Source: Canna indica (taxonomy: Eukaryota; Streptophyta; Magnoliopsida; Zingiberales; Cannaceae). Taken from it: a stretch of DNA of 64,000 bases. The stretch's first letter is position 1, and each line of letters starts with the position of its first letter. The translations under genes and the position numbers were made by a program. The notes under the pieces are model-generated. The model was not told where the DNA came from. It was given only the letters and a program-made list of their open reading frames with translations, and did no database searches. Location of the stretch: NCBI GenBank assembly GCA_034359265.1, contig CP136891.1:86818001-86882000 (forward strand), given 5' to 3'. Below, in pieces: positions 1-11,622 of the stretch.

Positions 1-1257
1 TTATGGCCAAATTGATAAACACCCAAGATTCATTTTAAATGGTTAAAAAAACTAATTTTAGCAATAACATTGCTATAGAATAACAATACATGGAATATAG
101 AATAAGGCAGAACACTTTTGATTATGAGGGTTGGTTTGGATGTTTAGTAAAAAAAATTCTTCTGATTTTTATAATATTATTGTTTATTGTTTCAATTTGT
201 TTTTCATAAATTTTAAAATAAAATTGAAGCAAACTCATTTACGAAAAAAAACTCAGAAGTCCACCCATCTAAAAAATCCTGCATTTTCGAATCATGAGGA
301 TTGACATCTTAAACATAATCCTGCCTGTCTCTGTAGTGAAATTTCATCCGTATTCTTGCATCGGGAATTTCCCAAAATCGGATTTTGGGAGAGGAAAATT
401 CTCGTATCCAAATTTTGGGATTCAAAATCCGATTTTGAGAAATTCATGTTCTTGCGTTATAGCAGATAACAAACAGAAGTACATCAAGTAGCAGTGAGAA
501 CTTTTCAGCTTGAATTGAAATTTCCCATACAAGGAAACCTCTAAGCAATTCCACTCAGGATCTTGCATTTTATAATCAAGCAACTTTCACACTGCCACCA
601 AATCTTGAGGCCTCTGGATTCTGTCAAGAAGTATTTGCAGACCCAAAGGAAAACACAACATCTAGATAACTATGGAAGGAGATCAGCATCTGAATACACA
701 ATGAGGTAGTCCAAGCCAACCTTTTCGCTGTCGCAAAGGAATTTCCTTTTTAAACTCCAATCTGGTAGTGATAGCCTCTAGGGTTGGATTAAGATCCCCT
801 CCAACCTGATCCAACTTCCGCTCCAATTCATATTGCACTAGTCCTTACAAGTGATATCAGCAGTATTGCATTCATCAGATCTAATGTGAGAGATGGATGG
901 TTTTGCCCAATTACTGGAAAGGTCGTTTACTAATATATTTATGAGGTTGTATCCATTAAAAGAGAACTATCAAAACAGAAATGAGTGAAGTACAGTGAAT
1001 GAGTGAAGCCAAAGAAGCAAAATAATATTTAATCAAAAGAAATAAAGAAGAGTATTTAAATTCTAAAGTAGTAAGTTGTACTAAATTTGAATATAGGAGA
1101 GTGTAATCTGTATGATCGCTGGATCAACTGGTTCGAAGGAGCAGCTTGCTTGCTGCAATAACTGCCATGATCTTTGTCCTAGATCTTTTTAGTATATTTA
1201 AAACCTCTTAAATCAGGTCTACTATTCAAGACATCAAGATTTACCTTGTTGAAATAA
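1..1257. other. AT-rich intergenic DNA left of the first gene
   Basis: I see no coding gene here. Positions 345-455 contain short inverted and direct copies of a motif built on AAATCGGATTTTGGGAGAGG. A related motif occurs at about 31,520-31,600, so this is probably a small dispersed repeat. The right part is presumably the 3' flank or UTR of the minus-strand gene that starts its stop codon at 1260. Confidence 0.4.
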
Positions 1258-4064
1258 TCAGACACCCAGGCAATCCTTTATGCCCTGCTCAAATTTATCC
1301 AGTGAAGAGATTGTGTCAATTAAACCATCTTTTACCTTTTCTCTGCAACATATACAAAATTAATCCGTCAGACAGTCAAGTATTCAAGCACCAAAATATA
1401 AGCAAATTATTAGTTGCCACAACTAGCAATATCATAGAATAAAAAAGAAAAGAAAAATGTATCCATAAATAGAGGTGATTAATTCACCAAAAAAAGGGAA
1501 AACACTAATATCAGCATATGTTGCTCTCTTATTCAGAATCCTCATACTCAATCCTAAAGTTGAGTATATACCTATCTGTTCCAATCTGAAAGTTGCTGCT
1601 AATCATGAGACTGCCAAGGAAGGAAAATGATCTGCATTGATAACAAAAAGTGATGACCATGAAGAGGAATTTCTCTTTAAGTAATCTGATACACAAATAG
1701 AAAGTAGAAAGTGTCTCATACCAATCTGAGTTTTCAAGAAGCAAAAGAGTTATCATATCAAATTCAATTAAGGGCCAAAGGCTTATATTAACAAGCTCCA
1801 GAAGGTTTATACTACCAAATAGCATCCTCAGTGATACACCATTGTATTATTTTTCTTTTCTCTGACCACCAAAATGGGTGCTTTGTGCAGTCAACAGAAA
1901 GAGGAGAAGCTTCTTTTTGGATGGTGAGGGTGCTGTTGAGGAAACCTACTGTGGAGACGAGTACTACAACCTAAGCAAAACGGAGGGTTGGGCATTATCA
2001 TCTTGGGTATGCACAATAATGCAAGGTTAGGACATTGCTAGAAAGTTTATCACTACCACGGGGCCAGGGCCTCAATGGGTAAGCCTGGTCAAGGCTACAT
2101 ACTTCCATTGGAAGGAGTGGTATCTTGAACAACTCCACAATCATGTCGCAAGTTTGGAGACAAATCTCCAAAATATAACCATCTTTCTTAATCAGTCTAA
2201 ATTATGGATTTCAATAGGATACCTTAATCAAGTTTTGGCATTAACAGAGTGCAAGCATGAAATACTAGCACAGAAACACCCTAAGGTCTACCATGTCAAA
2301 GCTACTGAACATGCCAATATTGATAACTATGTGACTTGGAAGTTGGAACTTTGATGGAACTCTGCAATCAGAGACATAGATTCAAGATACATATTACCAC
2401 AGGGACTACTTCAGATGCTAGCAAAATACTTTGACAGAGGGAACCGACGGTTGCACCCTTTGAACATAACCCACAATGCTTCTGAACATTCCCCTCACAC
2501 ACACTCCATATATCACATGTGCTCCCATTGATCGCCACCAAAAATAACATCAATGAGCCAAAGGAGGATAGACCTATAAATATATTGCCTCCATGAGTCA
2601 GGCAAGTAGGTGACTCCCCTCTAGTGTCCATTTTCATTAACTTTCCTATTTAAGTGTTAGAGGGAGCATCTTTGGACACACACCAGGGTTCTCTAGTGTG
2701 ATGAAGGAATCAAATGGGCGCTGGTCTGGACCTAGCTCGTTAGCTCTATCTGTGTATAAGTAGACAACATAAATACTATGAGATATGTACCTAACGATGA
2801 GAAAGGAAGACTGAATTTCCTATCAAAATTATTATGTTTTCATATTATAAGGTATGTTATTGTTTCACTATATCCTTGGAAGAGACTTAATAGTTTGTTG
2901 CACATGATATAATTATCTCATCCATTATTCTTCACTTCTCTCTACGCCATAAAAATTCAGTAGCTAGACAATGTGAAAGTTGTTGCCCAATACATTCAAT
3001 CCACTAGAAGACCATGCAAGGTTCTTGATCCTTTTGCATACGGAAGAAATCTTGTAAATAAAGACTAATTGCTGGACCTTTCAAAAAAATGGCAACCTTA
3101 TTAGATTATCAAGAGCAGCTTCTGCCTCCAACTTGACCGGATCATTGTTATCAAGCAAAGATGCAGCATTCTTTACAATCAAGCGATAAGTACAAACCTG
3201 CACAACAAGGTTTCTTTCTTAATTCACTTATTCATCGGAAGCAATGAGTTTAGCCATTCATAATTCTACAAAAGTCACAAATTCTTCTTTCTTCCAGGCT
3301 CAAGTTCTTATTCAAGGACAGGGGTTTCTACTTTTGCAACAAAAGGGAAAATAAGCAATAGATAATTCAAACCTCTACACCTGTTTGAGATTGAAATTGC
3401 ACTAGCGAGTTCCTCTGCTGTGGCACGCAGTCCCTGGACGCCAAGTTCAGCAGCCGCCTTACCTCTTCAGAATCCTCCACTGGCAATTGCGAGGCCGATG
3501 CTGTCGTCAACAATAAAAGTATTTCAATCAAACAAAAAAGAGAAAAATCAAACTTGAAAAGAAGAAAATAATGAGACCATTCAGCAAGCCATAGGCTGAG
3601 CGGAGAGTCTCCTTAGAGGCCTCGATCGGAGCAAGAACGAACTTTGCGGACTTCTTCTTCTGTTCTTTTAGCCACTCCTTCGGCCCAGCTTAGGATTGTA
3701 CATAAGAAAGAAACAACAGCAGTTCGTATTAGAATAACAATAATTAATCTAATCCTCGGAGCTTTCGAGTAAAAATCGCTTCTTATCGTAAGGAGTAGAA
3801 GGAAGAATGCGTACAAATGCCGATAGAGAAGGCGTAGGCGGGGGAGGGGGCAGCGGAGTTGGCGAGGGCGGGGACGAGAGCGGGAAGTGCAAGGAGTAGA
3901 AGCACGTTTCGGCGAGTGGATTTGGGAGCATGTAATGCTCCTCCTCCATCGTCTACCACTGTGAACGGGACTTCGGCGGCTCGAGAGGGCGTCCATCGCG
4001 ATGGTGGTGGCCGTGGTCGAGCGATGAGCATTTGGATAACTCCACCTCCTGTCGCCGTTGCCAT
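1258..4064 (-). CDS. Plastid protein with thylakoid-lumen type targeting signal, six exons
   Basis: Exons on the minus strand: 3815-4064, 3578-3688, 3373-3500, 3097-3197, 1572-1631 and 1258-1342. All borders are GT-AG and the phases join into 244 codons plus stop. The first ~80 residues look like a bipartite signal: a Ser/Pro/Arg-rich plastid transit region, then STRRNVLLLLALPALV, a twin arginine followed by a hydrophobic core, and an Ala-rich AYAFS region suited to thylakoid processing. The mature part is mostly charged helices (GPKEWLKEQKKK; RDCVPQQRNS; TGVEVCTYRLIVKNAASLL; SSLDKFEQGIKDCLGV). I recall this as a land-plant conserved lumenal type of unknown role but cannot name it. Twin-arginine import into the lumen is inferred. 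The start is the Met beginning MATATGGG; an in-frame Met further upstream would disrupt the transit peptide. It is divergently arranged with TAF7. Confidence 0.8.
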
Positions 4065-4253
4065 TGTCTCCCCTCGTAGATTTGCATCCAACAACGTATA
4101 TAAATCCGATAGCAAACAAATCCGATCCGAAAACTATGAACGCCTGTCTCCGTACTCCGTTGTGTCAGTCACAGCCAATATAAACAAATCCGATCCGAAA
4201 ACTTGTCTCCTTATCTCATCCCCAAAGGCCCAAACCCTATTCCGTTCGTCAAC

Positions 4254-4291
<38 letters not shown>

Positions 4292-4450
4292 GGGACTGCG
4301 GAAGCACCGGAAGATCTCGCTCTCTCTCGCGCATACCTCTCTCCCCTACATCTTCCGGATCGACGACAGCAACGGCACCCGCCATCTCTCTCCGCACAAC
4401 GCTGCCAATCTCGCAAACTTCTGGCACTTATTTGAACACTGCGTGTTTTA
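4065..4450. promoter_or_regulatory. Shared divergent promoter and TAF7 5' leader
   Basis: Only ~390 bp separate the minus-strand ATG (4064) from a plausible splice donor GTATGT at 4451 that would end the non-coding first exon of TAF7. A GGCCCA site-II-like motif at 4227-4232 overlaps an AAACCCTA telo-box at 4232-4239. This combination is well known in promoters of plant housekeeping genes. A pyrimidine tract follows, typical of plant 5' leaders. No transcription start was observed; the arrangement is inferred. Confidence 0.5.
4255..4287. repeat. (TC)n microsatellite
   Basis: About 16 uninterrupted TC dinucleotides, in what is probably the TAF7 5' leader. Confidence 0.95.
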
Positions 4451-5384
4451 GTATGTGATTTACGCATCTTCTTAATTCTTCTGAAATTTGTACATGTTGT
4501 GATAATTCTGTCTTCATTTTCATCTGTAATTATCATGTAAATGATCCCATATGTAATTATCAATATTGTTTCAACATATATGGTTCATTACACTTTCCCC
4601 TGGACTGCTAACAAGGTTTTCTGGTTCCTTCTCATTTCTTCTATCTGTGAAATTGATTGTTGACTGTGATTTTGTTCAAAGAATGAATCTCATATTCTCA
4701 TCCATATTTGCCTATCTAGTGTGATAATCTTGTATAATCTACGGATTCTTTGGTATTTCCTGTTATATCCGGGTATAAATTAATAAAAAATAAAAAATAA
4801 AAAATGGAGAGGTGGCAGTGGCAGGTGGCGGTGGGAGAGAGGTGGTGTGGTTATGAGGGGTTTTAAAGAGGGAGCGTGTGAGGAGAGGTAGAGAAGAAGA
4901 GGAGGAAGAGAGGGTGCCTGCGCGCGTAGGGAGGAGGTCGAGGAGGAGTCGGCGCGTGTCGCCGGTGGAGCTCGTCGTCGCCGGAGTCGCGGTAGGAGAT
5001 CTCTCCCTTCTCCTTCACTTCTGTATTTGTTCTCCGACGACGTCTACGAGGCGAGGATCAGCCGAGCCCGAATGGTGGCGATCGGCCAAGCCGCGAGCGA
5101 CCAGCCGCGGGCGGCTATGTCGCGCGCAGGCCGGCGGCCACCATTCAGTGGGAGGTGGGTTGGATCGGTCGCGGAGGTCGAGGAGAGGGCACAGGTTGTG
5201 GAGTCGCCGGCCGGCGACGGGTAGCGGCTGACCGAGAGGAGAAGATGGGTTTGCGGGTGATCGGAGGAGAAGAGGGAGATCGGGAGAGAGAGAGTGTGTG
5301 TGTGATTGGATATCCCGCCGGTGCCGGGATCCGTGGGAGAGGCCGGCGAGGCCGGCCGGCGTGTGGGTCGTAGGCGGCGGCCGA

Positions 5385-5390
<6 letters not shown>

Positions 5391-5420
<30 letters not shown>
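5391..5420. repeat. (GA)n microsatellite in the LTR
   Basis: About 15 GA dinucleotides, responsible for several spurious Arg/Glu-rich reading frames in both directions. Confidence 0.9.
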
Positions 5421-5423
<3 letters not shown>

Positions 5424-5696
5424 GTTGGTTGTCCCGCCGGTCGCGGAGGTCGGGGAGAGGGCGGCCGTGCCGCCGGGGTGGTCGCCGGTGGCCGGGATGG
5501 CCGGCCGGCATGGGTTCGAGCAGAGCAGGGTGGCGTCGGGCGCAAGGGCAAGGGGCAGGGGTGAGGAGAGAGAGAGGGAGACGAGCGGGTGAGAGAGATA
5601 TGAATAGTGTTTAGAGAATAGAGCTGTGTCGTATGAAATTGGGTTGATTTATAAATTATTGGGGTATTTTTGTAGTTGATCGTAGAGTCGTCGGAT

Positions 5697-6300
5697 CGAG
5701 TCGAGGTGAATATCAAAATTGTAGATTTTCGCGTGCTGAACGCGATGGTGGTGTCGGATTTCAAATTGGAGATCGATTGATATGATTTTGATATATTTTA
5801 GTATTTTGCTGTTGTTTAGTAATTGAATGATATAGTTATGTTTGAAATTAATTAATTTGGTGGATCTCGAGTTGTCGGTTGAAGTTGAGGTGAATAGTAA
5901 TCTCGATCATTTTCGCATGTTGAACGCGATGGTGGTGTCGGATTTCAAATTGGAGATCATTTGGTGTGATTTTGATATATTTCGGTATTATGTTGTTGTT
6001 GAGTAAGTGGGTGATAGTTATGTTTGAAATTAATTTAGTTGGTGGGTTCTGAGTTGTCGGTTGAAGTTGAGGTGAATAGTAATCTCGATCATTTTCGCGT
6101 GCTGAACGCGATGGTGGTGTCGGATTTCAGATTGGAGATCGTTTGATATGATTTTGATATTTTGTTGTTGTTGAGTAAGTGATTGATAGTTGTATTTGAA
6201 ATTAATTTAGTTGGTGGGTCCCGAGTTGTCGGTTGAAGTTGAGGTGAATAGCAATCTCGATCTTTTTCGCGTGATGAACGCGATGGTGGGGTTAGTTTTC
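5697..6300. repeat. Four ~180-bp tandem units within the solo LTR
   Basis: The phrase GAGGTGAATAGTAATCTCGA, followed by GAACGCGATGGTG, recurs at about 5701, 5886, 6068 and 6241. The spacing is 172-185 bp. The first unit is the most diverged. Confidence 0.85.
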
Positions 6301-6689
6301 CGAGGAAGCATTGTTAGGTTGTTCTTTCAGTTGGTTAGTGGTTGAGGTTGTCGAGGTGTTTAAATAATAGTAAATTATTAGTCTGAGAATTTAGTCGATT
6401 GATTGGTGTGAAATAATTGTGGCTTGGAGAATGAGTTGAGCATGGGGTTTGGAGAGTGAGTTGGTTGATCATGGGCGTTTGGAGAGTGTGCTGAGTGTGG
6501 GTTGAGCCTGCAAGTCTGTTGTTGATTTGTCGTTGGTGATAAATTACGGAAATACCTTTGCTTCTATTGTTTGGTTTGTTTCATGATATTATTGAACTCC
6601 TGATGCATATTATGGTTGGACATGTCATGTAGAGAAATTGCATGTGTTGCATTTTATTGTTGCTTATTGGTGTTGTTTATTTGTTGAGC

Positions 6690-6895
6690 ATGTTGTTATC
6701 CTGTTGATCATGTCATAATTAATTGGAGTTGTTATAATGTTGATCATGATGATGTTATGCTAGTAGCATGTTGATCATGTCATAATCACTTGGAGTTGTT
6801 GTGATATTGTTGATCATGATGTTTTGTTATTATCTTGTTGATCATGTCATAATCACTTTGAGTTGTTGCTATGTTGTTGATCATGGTGATATACC
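6690..6895. repeat. Short TTGATCATG-based repeats in the LTR
   Basis: Imperfect ~60-bp units containing TTGATCATGTCATAATCACT and GTTGTTGATCATGATG recur several times in the middle of the LTR. Confidence 0.7.
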
Positions 6896-8284
6896 TTGTT
6901 GCACTCTTGGAGTCGAGTTGCATGGTTGATGTCGATCTGGAGGCTACGGCCTTGGAGAGGACTTCGGTCCAGGACCATTTTAGTGTGGTAAAACCCCCCC
7001 CCCAGGGATGGGAGAGGGTATGGATATTGACTAGTCACTTTGGGCACCTTCGGGTGTGGGGATGTCGGACGCGACATCTGACGGGCTACCTGCTTGGTGG
7101 GGGTAGTCGCATCATTGTTGGAGCGGACGATTGATGCCACTCTGCAGGTGGTAGAGTGCGGGGTTTTTACCCAATGGTCCACACGCTCGATTCAGTTGAT
7201 GTTGTTTAGGAGTAGGTGATGTGTATTTGTTGTGTTCATTGCCTTTGACTGCATCTTAGGCCATGTTGTTATTCATTGTCGAGTTGACACTTGATACTTG
7301 TTGATCATATTGTGATTCTCCTACTCAGCATTCGCTGATCTCCGTTATTTTTGCTTCAGACTTGCAGGGGTGAGCAGTCGATTTGTAGATCGAGGTGTAG
7401 ATAGTTTTTAGACAGCTAGTAGTCAGTCGTAGATGTGGAGCTCTGATGGCGACTGCTTTTGTATTTTGGTTGGTTTTGTCGTCTTATAGCTCGGCTTTGA
7501 TATTATTATTTTAGAGCTATAATTTGTAGATCAATTTTATATTTGGTTAAATATTGTATTTGATCGGACTTATGAATTGTAGTTATTGGTTTCTATGTTG
7601 TTGTTGTATTTTATGTGATGATTCGTGGCTTTTCATTCCGCTGCGCGGTGTTCGAGTCGCCGTCGCTTCCCGGGCCGAGGGCCGGGGCGCGACATTTCCT
7701 TCTTAGTAGTGAAATATTTTCTTAATTGTCTGTTACTGTGATCTTACTCAAGCTCAGGCTATTCAGTCACCTTTTCCAGATAAGAACAATGAAACCTTCA
7801 TCAATATGTATTCCTCAGCATATCATCATCCTGCAAGAATTGATCCACTCATCTATAAAACAATATAAACAAGTTTTAGGAACCTACATTTGAAAATATT
7901 TCATGCATAGTTGAAAAAATTGGAATTGGTATTTGAAAGTTGAAAAAAAGAGAGCTTCCAATGAGGCGTATCATGTGGGTCTATCTATCCTTTCTCCTTC
8001 TCCTTCTCCTTCTCTTATTCTCTTTTATCTTCTTCCTTATTTTGTCCTTTCTTTCATGGCATCCAAACTTTGCTAAGCTTGATTCCCATCCTAATCAGCT
8101 TTGGATATCCAGAATTGTCAGTTTGCTCAGAATTGAGATGAAAGTATATTGGCCTTTGAATGTAGCAGATTATTTTTGGAAGTGTTTCTGATATTCTTTT
8201 GCCTGCTTACAAATTGTCTTCATCCTGCTTCCAGTGAGATTTTGTAATTCCTGGACTATATATTGAGTGAAACATCATCTGAGA

Positions 8285-9865
8285 ATGGAAGAACAATTTA
8301 TACTCCGTGTGCCTCCGTCTGTGGCAGAACGAATTGAACGCCTTTTAAATGAGAACACCTCTTCTTCTGCAGATGGTTCATTGGATATCTCATTTTCAGG
8401 TAATCCTAAATATTGTTCTTTTGAATTGTCCTTGTATCCCGTTATAATCCTCCTAGTTAACTTTGTGCTATGATCATTCATAGTTTATAATTTGAAATGT
8501 TGTGCAAAATAAATTCTGCATTGATGATTTGACTTGCAAGTTCCTCCTTCAGAGTGTTTTGCAAATTTAAGCTACTTAGATTATTTTTTTAATTCATAAT
8601 CTATAAGTCTTTTAAGGCATGCCAATTTAGTGCTTTTTGTTCATGAAGAAGATTTTGTGGCAAGGGATATTGCAGTGATCAGGTTTCTATTTATTCAAGT
8701 TTGGATACTTCCAAATAGGATGATAGTATCATGAGATTATTAATCTATTTTTTTTTTTCTTTTTGGTTTTCTGAAATCTTGCTCCTATTAAAAGTTAGGT
8801 GCGCCTTCATAAACCAGCCATAAATGCTTATCTAATATATTAGTCAATTTGTGTTTTATGCTTGTGTTTGATTGTTTTATACAATCCAATCTGGTTTCAT
8901 CTGTTGAGCTTGTGGCACTGATATGTGTATGTTATGCCTGTTTATGATAGCTTCCTTGAGTTTCCATATATTTGACAAGTTCTAAGCTGCATCTGCTTTT
9001 GTTGTATTCGTGCTTCAGTTTATCTCATCATTTATTGGTACTTTTGACAGTATTCATTGCTTTGTTTTTCTATGCAGAGGATGGACGAGCTGGTACATTT
9101 ATGATAGGGAATGAAAGCTTTCCTGCCTCTCTTTTGGATCTTCCCTGCATAGTGGAATCCTACAAAACCTATGATGATAATGTGTTAATTAAAACTGCTG
9201 ATGTTGGTCAGGTAATTAATGACAACTCATTTCTTCACATAAATTGCATAACACAATGACTTAAGGAGTGTTGAAAACAGATGATCATGGTAAGAGAAGA
9301 AGAAGGTGACACTGCTATTGAAGGTGTTGAGTACAAGCATGGCCTCACACCTCCCATGAGAGATGCTCGTAGACGGAGGTTCCGCAGGGAACCTGATTTG
9401 AATGTAGTTCTCTTAGACTTCAATCTTCATTTCTTCAGCTATTAATTGATTGTAATCTCTTTCTTATCTTCCTCAAACATTTTTGAATGAGCAGCCGGAG
9501 GTTGTGCAACGGGTGGAGAAAGACCTACTCAACATAATGTCTGGTGGAACAGTAGAAAATATCCTTGTCACTTGAACTTTTCCTGATGCTGCTACTATTT
9601 TCCTTTTTATTATGTAACATCTACAAATGCACTTTTATGCAGTTAATAATGCCATTCCAAGCATTGATTCTACCTATACATGTACAATTTGTGCTCATTC
9701 CTTGACTATTGAGTAGGTTCACATGTTGAAATAGCTGCACGGGAGGCAGGTGGTCAGGGCAGGAAAAATGCTCTTGTCCCAGCTGCAAAGCCAGATGAAA
9801 TGCCTGTGAAGATCACTGGAGGAGGTGAACCTGAAAGAAGTGATTCTGATGATTCAGAATCTTAA
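8285..9865 (+). CDS. TAF7: TFIID subunit TAF7
   Basis: Coding exons 8285-8399, 9078-9211, 9281-9403, 9495-9558 and 9717-9865 join in phase into 194 codons plus stop, close to the usual length of plant TAF7. The product is a TBP-associated factor of the RNA polymerase II initiation complex TFIID in the nucleus. The TAFII55 N-terminal domain is clear: MEEQFILRVPPSVAERIERL at the start, then GTFMIGNESFPASLLDLPCI, YKTYDD, MIMVREEE, and the basic HGLTPPMRDARRRRFRREPD. The tail is acidic (SDSDDSES). The 5' leader probably starts near 4.24-4.45 kb, and a non-coding acceptor CCAG lies at 8231-8234. Intron 1 (4451-8234) carries the solo LTR. The intron after exon 4 starts ATATCCTTG rather than GT. Confidence 0.93.
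9559..9716 (+). other. Probable U12-type AT-AG intron of TAF7
   Basis: The intron begins ATATCCTTG, matching the minor-spliceosome 5' site consensus ATATCCTT. It ends TTCCTTGACTATTGAGTAG, where TTCCTTGAC is a good U12 branch site with the branch A about 11 nt before the final AG. Removing exactly this segment keeps frame through to the acidic tail and TAA. The GT donors nearby that I tried all gave stops. Confidence 0.75.
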
Positions 9866-10132
9866 AGTTTGCAGCAACAGGGACTATTAGTCGCTTGAAA
9901 GCATGCTAATGATTTCCTAAGTCAAAATTTCATTTGGATTTGTGAATTTTGTAAATTGGGTTCAATGAGGCTTCATATAGTAGAAATTTGATGTGTGATA
10001 GTCAAAGTCATAAATCATAATGTTCAAACCACAAGGCTTCACGCTGGTAGATTGTTGTCAGAGTAATACTCATTTTCCACTGATTCATTGTAATCTGTAA
10101 AGGTAATCTCTGAGGTGAGGACATGTATATGG

Positions 10133-10521
10133 TAGAGGTGGGGACAGGCACGCCCGAACGCCTCAAAGGGGCGGCCTAGCCCGGGCCTGAACCCGTCTCT
10201 TCGGGCTCGGGCCGAAAACACGAAGAATTACGATCAGCGATGAAACTCGAACCATCGATCTTTACTTCTTTTTCTAACAAACTAACCACCACACTAACAC
10301 CTATTATTTATTTTTATATAAAAATATTTTACTAAATAAAGTATATATTGCTCAAGTTTAGCAAAGAAAACCAGGCTAGGTCTGGCCTGTGGGTGTAGGG
10401 CCAGGCCTTGCCGAGCTCGACACGGCTCGCTTTCGGGCCAGGCCGAGCACGACTCAAAATTCTTCGGGTCAGGCCAGGCACGGCCTAGAATCGAGGTGGA
10501 CCCGGCCCATTGCCACATCTA
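10133..10521. mobile_element. hAT-type MITE 1 (389 bp)
   Basis: The ends are TAGAGGTGGGGACAGGC and, reversed, TAGATGTGGCAATGGGC. They are flanked by a perfect 8-bp duplication GTATATGG (10125-10132, 10522-10529). The subterminal regions are rich in GGCCNGGC-type motifs around an AT-rich core. There is no transposase frame, so it is non-autonomous. Confidence 0.9.
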
Positions 10522-10553
10522 GTATATGGTTTTATTTCCCTGTCACTCATGAA

Positions 10554-10853
10554 TAGGGTTGTTCATGGGTTAAACCCAACCCAATGATCTCGAGAAATCG
10601 ACCCAACCCGAACCAATCGGATCGGGTCGGGTTCAAATTTTTGAAATCCGATTATAATCGGGTCGGATCCGGGTTTCAATATTTAAAATCCGATGACTCG
10701 AGATCCGACCCGATTACTTGAATTTTTTATATTTTTTTAAATTATTTTTAAAATATTTATATTTAATTTTTTTAAAAAAATTATTGTTAAAAATTTATTT
10801 TTTACCTAAAAAGGTAAAACCCGACTACCAGACCCGACTCGTGAACATCCCTA
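10554..10853. mobile_element. hAT-type MITE 2 (300 bp)
   Basis: The terminal repeats are TAGGGTTGTTCATGGGT and, reversed, TAGGGATGTTCACGAGT. They are flanked by a perfect 8-bp duplication CTCATGAA (10546-10553, 10854-10861). The interior has ACCCGACCCG-type subterminal repeats and an AT core. It lies 32 bp from MITE 1 and is non-autonomous. Confidence 0.92.
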
Positions 10854-10861
10854 CTCATGAA

Positions 10862-11435
10862 CTACTACTAAGAAGAAAAACCACTAGTGCTAGATTTCAT
10901 GCATGCTAAATGCTGGACTAGATTAGAACCAAAGAATATGGAATTTAATTCTACTTCTTGTCACTAACTTCATTGCACTTTTTACTTTAAATATAATGGT
11001 TGTTTCATTCTGCTTTCTTTTGCTGGCATATTCCAATTGGTATTCCCTTCAGTTGCTCTATTTTTGGAATTAAAGGAAAACCTAAAACATAGATTGTTGT
11101 TGCTTGTCCATTGTTCTTGGTGCAGAATCATGCTCATTAAATGTTAAAAAGTAAATATCATCCTCATTTGTGAAAGATATTTTTGGGGGCGGTGAGATGA
11201 TGAATCTGACAAAGAATAATATTTAGTTTGCTGTTGTTATTCCATAGTACTGCATCTTTGATCCTTGGACGATTCCTTTCTTGGAGACTGAAAATGGATT
11301 TTATCTAGATATAATTATCTATATTTTTCAATAACCAAGGGTAGAAGATTAGAAAAAAGGTTTTTTATGTCGAACTTTTGTTAGAATTGTTTGTCGAACA
11401 TATTGCAAAATCTAATCATCAAGAATTTCTCAAAT
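10862..11435. other. Intergenic DNA
   Basis: I see no gene or repeat structure that I can support here. Confidence 0.4.
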
Positions 11436-11562
11436 TGAGCTACAGGGGCTTTGATGAAACAGCCTAACACATTATCTAATTTATTTATTTATTGTCCTAC
11501 TCCATTGTCGATCTGCGCATCGCAACATGGGCATTGCAGGATCCTCGCTTTGGGCAATTACT

Positions 11563-11622
11563 TTTGGTTACAATTTGCTGGTATCTGCATCGAGATTCAG
11601 GTACCAGCAAATTGTAACCAAA
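11563..11622. repeat. Perfect 21-bp inverted repeat
   Basis: The left arm 11563-11583 (starting TTTGGTTACAATTTGC) pairs perfectly with 11602-11622 around an 18-nt loop. In the sister copy near 16,493 only the left arm exists. Confidence 0.95.

Larger units (their letters stand above)
4761..7694 (-). mobile_element. Solo LTR (2.93 kb) inside TAF7 intron 1
   Basis: The segment begins TGTTATATCC and ends GGGGCGCGACA, the TG...CA ends of an LTR, and is flanked by a perfect 5-bp target duplication TTTCC (4756-4760 and 7695-7699). No second LTR, primer site or polyprotein frame is present, so this is a solo LTR left by LTR-LTR recombination. Read on the minus strand it starts TGTCGCGCCCCGG, a style I associate with long LTRs of Tekay/Del-type Gypsy elements; that assignment and the strand are inference. 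It is much more GC-rich in its left third than the host intron, and contains a GA microsatellite (5391-5420) and two repeat blocks. The many overlapping frames within it are not genes. Confidence 0.85.

Noticed and set aside
4878..5764. Arg/Gly- and Ser/Pro-rich ORFs on both strands near 5 kb
   Set aside because: They lie within the GC-rich GA-repeat part of the solo LTR and have no domain or intron structure.
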